From assembly GCA_023417885.1 (NCBI GenBank), contig JAEZED010000197.1:1-48060 (forward strand): a DNA stretch of 48,060 nt, read 5' to 3'. The translations under genes and the position numbers were made by a program. This stretch comes from Planctomycetota bacterium. GTDB lineage: Bacteria > Planctomycetota > Phycisphaerae > Tepidisphaerales > Tepidisphaeraceae. How positions within the stretch are numbered: position 1 is the stretch's first letter; every line of letters starts with the position of its first letter. Shown here in pieces: positions 43,155 through 48,060 of the stretch. The notes below the pieces were generated by a model that ran no database searches, had not been told where the DNA came from, and saw nothing but the letters and a program-made list of their open reading frames with translations.

Positions 43155-44735
43155 TTACGCTGCCTTCTGGAGCAAGGCGTAGTCCGGCAATCGGCGCTCG
43201 CGCTCCGTGGCCAGCAGTTCCATGATCTGCGACGTCGGAATGCGGCAGAAAAGCTCCGCCAGGCGCGGATCGAACTGCGTCCCGCCGCACCGGCGAATCT
43301 CCTGCATCGCCTCCTCCACGCTCATGGCGGTCCGATAGGTGCGGCTGCTGGTCATCGCGTCGAAGCTGTCGGCGATGCACATGATCCGGCCCAGAAGAGG
43401 GATCGCGTCCCCGGCGAGCTTCTGCGGATAGCCGCGGCCGTCGAACCGCTCGTGGTGGTAGAGCACGCCCGGCAGGACATCCTGGATCTGCGGGATGCCG
43501 CCGAGGATGACGTGGCCGATCTCCGGGTGCCGCTTGATCTGGGCGAACTCCTCGTCCGTGAGCTTGCCGGGCTTGCGCAGCACGGCGTCGTCCACACCGA
43601 TCTTGCCGACATCGTGCAGCAGGCCCGCGAGGTAGACGCGCTCCGCCGCCGTCTCATCCAGGCCCGCCTCACTCGCCAGCCGGCGCGCGAAAAGCGCGAC
43701 GCGGACGCTGTGGCCGCAGGTGTAGGCGTCCTTGGCGTCAACGGCCGCCACCATGCTGTGCAGGAGGCCCATCATCAGCGACTCGCTGTCCTGGAACAGC
43801 TTCCGGTTTTCGAGAAACAGCGCGACATGCACGGCAACTCCTGACATCAGCTTCCGATCCATGCTTGTGAAGACCCCGCGGTTGAAGGTTCCGAAGAACT
43901 CCGCGGGAACGTCTTTGTCCAGGGCGAACATGCACCCGAGCGTCTGCCCGTGCCGGCGCATCGGCACCGCCAGCACCTGCGTCACGCGCGGGGAGAGCCA
44001 GGCGAAGTTAGGCGCCTTGTGCGTCTCATTGATCAGCACGCCACCGTCCTCGCCGGCGGACTGAAGCCGCTGGCGCAGGAGATTGTCCAGCCGCGCGAGC
44101 TCCGCGGCGTCGAGCGACACGGATCCGAACAGCAGCGGAGGCTGCTGCGCCACCCGCTGATCCCAGACCAGCACGCCGAGTCCGCGCACCTCCATCACGC
44201 CGGCGGTCGTCTCGCATGCGCTGCGCAGGAAGCTGGCGGCGGGCGAGTTCACCGTCATGTTGCTGCCGATCTGGTAGACGAGGCTGAGCTCCTCGTAGGT
44301 GTCGGCGAGCTGACTGCTGAGCGTCTCGACCTCCTGGCTCACCTCCATCACGCGGCGCCGGGCGCTCATGATGCCCGGCAGGCCCTCCGCCAGGCGATCC
44401 AGGGCCGCCTGGGTGTAGGCCGGAAGGGCCGCGGTCAGGGCGGCGATCTCCTTCGCGCCGGCAGCGGAGATCGTCGGAAGCGTTCCGCCGAAGGCCACGA
44501 GCCCGACGCGCCGCGTTTCGCGGCGGGTGGTCGCGACCTCGGCGACGGCGGTGGTGACCCCGGCGGCCACGCCCTGTGACCGGAGCGTCGGCAGCGCGTA
44601 GCGGAGGTAGAAGTCGTCGGCGGGGCCGAGCGGCGTCCACTGGCGATCGGTGAGACAGACCCCCACCTCGCGCAGGCGTTCGGCCGTCCATGGGGCGTCG
44701 AATAGCTCGACTGCTGGTTGGGGGCTCATTCTCAT
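43155..44735 (-). CDS. GAF-HD-GYP protein (c-di-GMP phosphodiesterase type)
   Basis: A 526-aa cytoplasmic protein. Residues 1-130 are unassigned; a short coiled coil (MEVSQEVETLSSQLADTYEE) leads to a GAF domain (~155-325, ETTAGVMEVRGLGVLVWD, then VLAVPMRRHGQTLGCMFALD). The HD-GYP domain (~345-505) has CGHSVRVALFARRL, LLHDVGKIGVDDAVLRKPG, LTDEEFAQIKRHPEIGHVI and VLYHHERFDGRGYP, so metal ligands and the GYP motif are complete and hydrolysis of c-di-GMP is likely. GAGG stands 7 nt before the ATG. It lies 12 bp after the response regulator gene, one transcript with it. Confidence 0.93.
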   Translation of the reverse strand: MRMSPQPAVELFDAPWTAERLREVGVCLTDRQWTPLGPADDFYLRYALPTLRSQGVAAGVTTAVAEVATTRRETRRVGLVAFGGTLPTISAAGAKEIAALTAALPAYTQAALDRLAEGLPGIMSARRRVMEVSQEVETLSSQLADTYEELSLVYQIGSNMTVNSPAASFLRSACETTAGVMEVRGLGVLVWDQRVAQQPPLLFGSVSLDAAELARLDNLLRQRLQSAGEDGGVLINETHKAPNFAWLSPRVTQVLAVPMRRHGQTLGCMFALDKDVPAEFFGTFNRGVFTSMDRKLMSGVAVHVALFLENRKLFQDSESLMMGLLHSMVAAVDAKDAYTCGHSVRVALFARRLASEAGLDETAAERVYLAGLLHDVGKIGVDDAVLRKPGKLTDEEFAQIKRHPEIGHVILGGIPQIQDVLPGVLYHHERFDGRGYPQKLAGDAIPLLGRIMCIADSFDAMTSSRTYRTAMSVEEAMQEIRRCGGTQFDPRLAELFCRIPTSQIMELLATERERRLPDYALLQKAA

Positions 44736-44747
44736 GACATGACCTCA

Positions 44748-45119
44748 TCAGGCCGCCTGGAGATGCCGGGCGACCACGGCGAGCAGCTCGCGCGGGGAGA
44801 ACGGCTTGCTCACGACCTCGACGATTCCGCCGGCTTCCAGCTCCGCTGGCGTCAACTCGTTGCCGCGCGCCGTGAGCATGATGGCCGGGACGTCCCAGCC
44901 GCTGTCCTCCTCCCGGAGCCTGCGGCAGACGTCGACGCCGTTGAGCAGCGGCATGTGATAGTCCGTGATCAGCAGCGCCGGGCGCTCCTGACGAGCGAGC
45001 GCGAGTGCCTCCGCGCCGTCGCCGGCCGTGACCACCTCGAAACCCGCGTTGCGGAGCTTGAGGGAGACCACGTTGAGGATGTGGCTCTCGTCGTCGGCTA
45101 CCAGGATTTTCTTGCTCAA
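44748..45119 (-). CDS. Single-domain response regulator
   Basis: A 123-aa receiver. Acidic pair Asp9-Asp10 (ILVADDE), phospho-acceptor Asp53 (LLITDYHMPLLNG), Thr83 (IMLTARG) and Lys105 (VVSKPF) are present. It starts at TTG (45119) with GGAGG 7 nt upstream; the longer frame upstream has no similarity. It lies 31 bp after the histidine kinase gene, its likely partner, and 12 bp before the HD-GYP gene. Confidence 0.92.
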   Translation of the reverse strand: MSKKILVADDESHILNVVSLKLRNAGFEVVTAGDGAEALALARQERPALLITDYHMPLLNGVDVCRRLREEDSGWDVPAIMLTARGNELTPAELEAGGIVEVVSKPFSPRELLAVVARHLQAA

Positions 45120-45150
45120 TGCACTTCCTCCACGCTCCCCTGGTTGACCG

Positions 45151-46665
45151 TCATTCCGCGCGGCGATCGAGCATCGGCAGCTCGAAGCCGAAGGTGCTTC
45201 CCCGACCCTCGGCGCTCTCGACGAAGACGCGCCCGCCATGGTCGTGCTCGATCACGCGCTTCACGAGCGGCAGGCCCAGGCCCGTTCCCTTGGCCATCCC
45301 GTTGTTGCGCTCGACGCGGTAGAACTTCTCGAACAGGTGCGGCAGGTCCTTCTCGGGGATGCCGGCGCCATTGTCGATGACCTTCAGCACCAGCACCTTG
45401 CGCGATTCGTCCACCTCGGTCCGCACCGTCACCGTGCCTCCCTCTGGCGTGTACTTCACCGCGTTGGAGAGGAGGTTCAGGATCACCTGGTAGAGCAGCT
45501 CATGATCGGCCGTCACCTGGAACAGCGCCGGCAGCAGCTCCTTGCGGATCTCGATCCCCTTCATCTTCGCCTGCGACTGGATCACCTCCAGGGCGCGCTC
45601 CGCGATCAGCATCGGCGAGGCGGGCTTGCGGTCGATCTTCACCAGCCCCGACTCGATCCGGCTGATGTTCAGGATGTTGTCGATCAGCGACGAAAGCCGC
45701 TCGGCCTCTCCCTGGATGATCTCGTAGAACTCGCGGCGCGTCTTCTCGTCCGTCGCCTCACCGTCCACCAGCATCTCGACGTACGCCTTGATGCTCGACA
45801 GCGGCGTCCGGAGCTCGTGCGTCACGCCGCTGACGAAGTCGTTCTTCGCCTGCGCCGCCTCCCGCTCGCGCGTCGCGTCGCGCAGCACCGCGACCACGCC
45901 CGCCGAGCGTGCCGACTCCACGTCGGCGCTCTCCTCACGCAGGCAGGCGAGCGTCACCCGGAAGTGTCGCGGGCGATCCCCGCCCTGCATCTCGTGCTCC
46001 AGCACGCGCCGGCTCATCGAGCGGCTCTCGCGCATCTCGCGGATCAGCGAAACGACCTTCGGATCGGCAACGACCTGGTCCACGGGCCGGCGCTCAGCGG
46101 CGGCGCAGTCGAAGCCGAACAGCCGGGCCGCGGCGTCGTTGGCGATCAGCAGCTCATCGAACGGGTCCGTCACGAGGACGGCATCCTCGATGCTCCCGAT
46201 GACCGCCTGGGCGTGCCGGCGCTGGCCCATGACCAGCCGCAGCTCGATCGCCAGCCGCCTGGCCTCGGCCTCGGCGTCGCTGACGCTCCGCTCAGCCATC
46301 GTCATGCAGTCGTTGACGGCGGCGACGAGGGGGGATAGCTGGTCGTCCGGCCAGTTGACGGGCTTGAGTTCGCCGGTCTTGCGTGCCTGGTTGGCGCTGT
46401 CGGCGAGGCGTCGGCATCCGCGCGTGTAGAGCCTGTGGAGGAGCAGCCCGCCTCCTGCGCTGAGCATGAGCAGCGCCACGCCGAGCGTGTCGAAGCTGCC
46501 GCCCGGCTCGGTCAGGCCGAAGAAGCGCGGTCCAACGCAAGCCGCGCCGGCTGCCGCCGCCAGGGGGGTGAGGATGCTCGTGGGAAGACCTTCACGCACA
46601 GTTGAGTTGCCTCTCCGCCCCCGCGGCCGCTCCGCCGTCCTTGCTTCGCGGCCGCTGAAATACAT
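45151..46665 (-). CDS. Sensor histidine kinase with PAS domain
   Basis: A 504-aa membrane sensor. One or two N-terminal helices (~30-45, LGVALLMLSAGGGLLLHRLY ~60-80) precede a PAS domain (~155-260, SIEDAVLVTDPFDELLIAND). HisKA follows with His283 in FVSGVTHELRTPLSSIKAYV, then HATPase_c with N box LYQVILNLLSNAVKYTPEGG, VIDNGAGIPEKDLPHLFEKF and GTGLGLPLVKRVIEHDHGG. All catalytic boxes are intact. There is no clear extracytoplasmic domain, so the signal is probably cytoplasmic or membrane-derived. The start is uncertain (46665 used). Confidence 0.92.
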   Translation of the reverse strand: MYFSGREARTAERPRGRRGNSTVREGLPTSILTPLAAAAGAACVGPRFFGLTEPGGSFDTLGVALLMLSAGGGLLLHRLYTRGCRRLADSANQARKTGELKPVNWPDDQLSPLVAAVNDCMTMAERSVSDAEAEARRLAIELRLVMGQRRHAQAVIGSIEDAVLVTDPFDELLIANDAAARLFGFDCAAAERRPVDQVVADPKVVSLIREMRESRSMSRRVLEHEMQGGDRPRHFRVTLACLREESADVESARSAGVVAVLRDATREREAAQAKNDFVSGVTHELRTPLSSIKAYVEMLVDGEATDEKTRREFYEIIQGEAERLSSLIDNILNISRIESGLVKIDRKPASPMLIAERALEVIQSQAKMKGIEIRKELLPALFQVTADHELLYQVILNLLSNAVKYTPEGGTVTVRTEVDESRKVLVLKVIDNGAGIPEKDLPHLFEKFYRVERNNGMAKGTGLGLPLVKRVIEHDHGGRVFVESAEGRGSTFGFELPMLDRRAE

Positions 46666-46717
46666 CGATCTGCTTCACCCTTGTCCATATCGGCGCGAAA
46701 TGCGCCGGACTGAGGGA

Positions 46718-47980
46718 CTAATCCAACTCCATTGAAGCGACCGCGCCCAGCAGCTCTCGCGCCAGCGCGTCGGACGGATCCAGCTCCAGCGCACGCCGGT
46801 AGAACTCGCGCGCCAACTCCATCTGGCCCAGCCGCTGCTGGCACAGGCCGTACATGATCAGCGGCGTCGGGTCCTGCGGCTCGATCCGCCCTGCCGCCGC
46901 GAAGCTCGCCGCGGCGTCGGAGATCTGATCCTGCTTGAGGTGGAGATAGCCGCGCAGCAGCGCGAGGTCGGCAGCCTGGCGTCCGGCGGGGCGCAGGCCC
47001 TCGGCCTGGCGCAGTGCGAACCCGACGCGATCAAGATCGCCGGACTCGAGAGCCGCCTTGCCCAGGCCGAGCCAGGCGGGCACGCTCTGCGATTCCAGGC
47101 GCGTGGCCCGCGTGAAGGCCGCGCGGGCGGCGGACGGATTGCCCAGTTGCATCCAGCACTCGCCCATGGCGATGTGGAGCGAGACGTTCTGCGAGTGGTC
47201 GGGGCTCGCGACCAGGCGCTCCAGGAGGTCGGCGGCGCGGCGCCACTGGCCCGCCTCAACCAGCGCCAGCGCCTGCCGTTCGCGCAGGGCCGGCTCGTCG
47301 GAGGCCAGCAGGGCCGCCTGGCGGTAGAGGTCCGCCGCCTCCTCGTGGCGGTCCATGGCCTGGTAGACCTGCCCGAGCATGTCACGGATCGGGGCACTGC
47401 TCTCGAAGAAGACGAGGCGAGCCTCCAGGGCCTCGGCGGCCTCGGGGGCGCGGTCGAGGCTCATGAGCATTTCGGAAGTCGCCAGGAGATAGGCCAGCTC
47501 GTTGGGCGCCTTCTCCGCGGCCATGCGGTAGGCGGCCAGCGCCTCCTCCGGCTTCTGCCAGCGTTCGGCGATGATTCCGCCGAGGTAGTAAGGTTCCGGG
47601 TCGTCGGGTGTAAGCGTCTTTGCGGCCTCGAGGGCGGCGGAGGCGGCCGGGAGGTCGCCCGACTCGATGTCGAGCTTGGCCTTGAGGACGTAGACACCGG
47701 CGACGCGATCGGACAGCTTCAGGGCGTCGTTGTTGGTCTTGCGGGCGTCGACGAGGTTGCCGTGCTTGAACTGGTCGCTGGCGAGGTTCAGCAGAACCCG
47801 CGCGCGCGCCTCGTTCCAGTTGGCGCGGGCGATCTCCTTCTGGCTGGGCCCGCGCGAAGCGCAGCCGCCGGCAAGGAGCATCGCGACGAGGGTGGTGGCG
47901 AGGAGGACGGTGCGGGCCTGCTTGCGGGGCTCGCGGACGATGGAGAGAGGGGAGAGTGTCACATTCGACGAAATCGTCAC
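46718..47980 (-). CDS. TPR-repeat lipoprotein
   Basis: A 420-aa lipoprotein. The signal (ARTVLLATTLVAMLLAGGC) ends in a lipobox LAGGC. About nine TPR-like hairpins follow, for example VYVLKAKLDIESGDLPAASAAL, PYYLGGIIAERWQKPEEALAAY, VSLHIAMGECWMQLGNPSAARAAF and PLIMYGLCQQRLGQMELARE. It resembles TadD/PilF-type pilotins, which help secretins to the outer membrane, and lies upstream of the PilB/PilC cluster. The frame starts with GTG at 47980 near the window end, without a clear Shine-Dalgarno sequence; an internal start before the signal is possible. Confidence 0.85.
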   Translation of the reverse strand: MTISSNVTLSPLSIVREPRKQARTVLLATTLVAMLLAGGCASRGPSQKEIARANWNEARARVLLNLASDQFKHGNLVDARKTNNDALKLSDRVAGVYVLKAKLDIESGDLPAASAALEAAKTLTPDDPEPYYLGGIIAERWQKPEEALAAYRMAAEKAPNELAYLLATSEMLMSLDRAPEAAEALEARLVFFESSAPIRDMLGQVYQAMDRHEEAADLYRQAALLASDEPALRERQALALVEAGQWRRAADLLERLVASPDHSQNVSLHIAMGECWMQLGNPSAARAAFTRATRLESQSVPAWLGLGKAALESGDLDRVGFALRQAEGLRPAGRQAADLALLRGYLHLKQDQISDAAASFAAAGRIEPQDPTPLIMYGLCQQRLGQMELAREFYRRALELDPSDALARELLGAVASMELD

Positions 47981-48023
47981 GATTTGCCGCCGGGTTGAGA
48001 GGCGCGCAAGGAAAAGCCGGCCC

Positions 48024-48060
48024 CCGCGTGGGGGGGGGCGGGGGGGGGGGGGATTTGGGG
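48024..48060. other. Low-quality contig end (poly-G)
   Basis: After CCGGCCCCCGCGT the sequence turns into runs of G (nine, then fifteen with one C between) and ends in TTTGGGG. This is unlike anything else in the window and looks like sequencing or assembly error at a GC hairpin; nothing biological should be read from it. Confidence 0.7.

Overview
The window is a GC-rich (roughly two-thirds G+C by eye) bacterial chromosome segment from one genome. The best guess is Planctomycetota, probably Phycisphaerae-like. This is inferred from an oversized SecA with several insertions, a pyrophosphate-energised ion pump, PIN-PhoH and EMAP-type tRNA-binding proteins, many Pro/Ala-rich low-complexity tails, and unusually frequent extragenic hairpins and short repeats. 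No phage, IS element, CRISPR array or rRNA was found. One tRNA (Met, CAT) is present.

Left third (1-17.7 kb): housekeeping genes in short units. A serine hydrolase (cut by the window edge) is followed by a manA-rluB pair on the minus strand. On the plus strand come PIN-PhoH, a tRNA-binding protein and recN. A thioesterase-GNAT pair lies on the minus strand, then plus-strand rpsU, an ABC ATPase, an ABC-2-like permease, an unknown membrane-anchored protein, the membrane pyrophosphatase (hppA) and rsfS. Between rsfS and a DinB-like gene is a 700-bp non-coding stretch. It holds purine-rich short repeats and a striking array of twelve 21-bp units, each carrying the dyad AACT-N4-AGTT. A stand-alone response regulator follows, with a near-perfect sigma-54 promoter placed so that the mRNA would be almost leaderless.

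Middle (18-36 kb): secA (1336 aa), a small secreted protein and a membrane protein, then a nearly complete Tad (tight adherence/Flp pilus) locus on the minus strand. In transcription order it reads flp pilin, prepilin peptidase, TadE-like, CpaB, secretin CpaC, CpaE, CpaF ATPase, TadB, TadC and a lipoprotein. Upstream of flp are two unknown proteins and a 174-aa protein that is only the N-terminal (MshEN/GspE-N) domain of a pilus ATPase. It keeps the RLG..L...G motif known from c-di-GMP receptors. A perfect chromosomal-type parS palindrome lies just upstream, suggesting the segment is in the origin-proximal part of the chromosome.

Right quarter (36.4-48 kb, minus strand): a TPR protein, lepA and tRNA-Met, then a signalling/secretion cluster. 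This encodes a TPR lipoprotein, sensor histidine kinase, single-domain response regulator, GAF-HD-GYP (c-di-GMP phosphodiesterase type), STAS protein, a PilB/GspE-type ATPase and a PilC/GspF-type membrane protein. Together with the Tad locus this is a c-di-GMP/phosphorelay-connected envelope machinery region. The last 30 bases are mostly G runs and look like a contig-end artefact.

Several promoters of the form TTGnnn-N16-18-TAnnnT can be read (rpsU, hppA, rsfS, tRNA-Met). In a few genes the -10 element is only 6-8 bases from the start codon, implying leaderless transcripts. Most unusual items: the 21-bp dyad array, the sigma-54 response regulator, the parS site and the ATPase-less MshEN protein beside the Tad operon.
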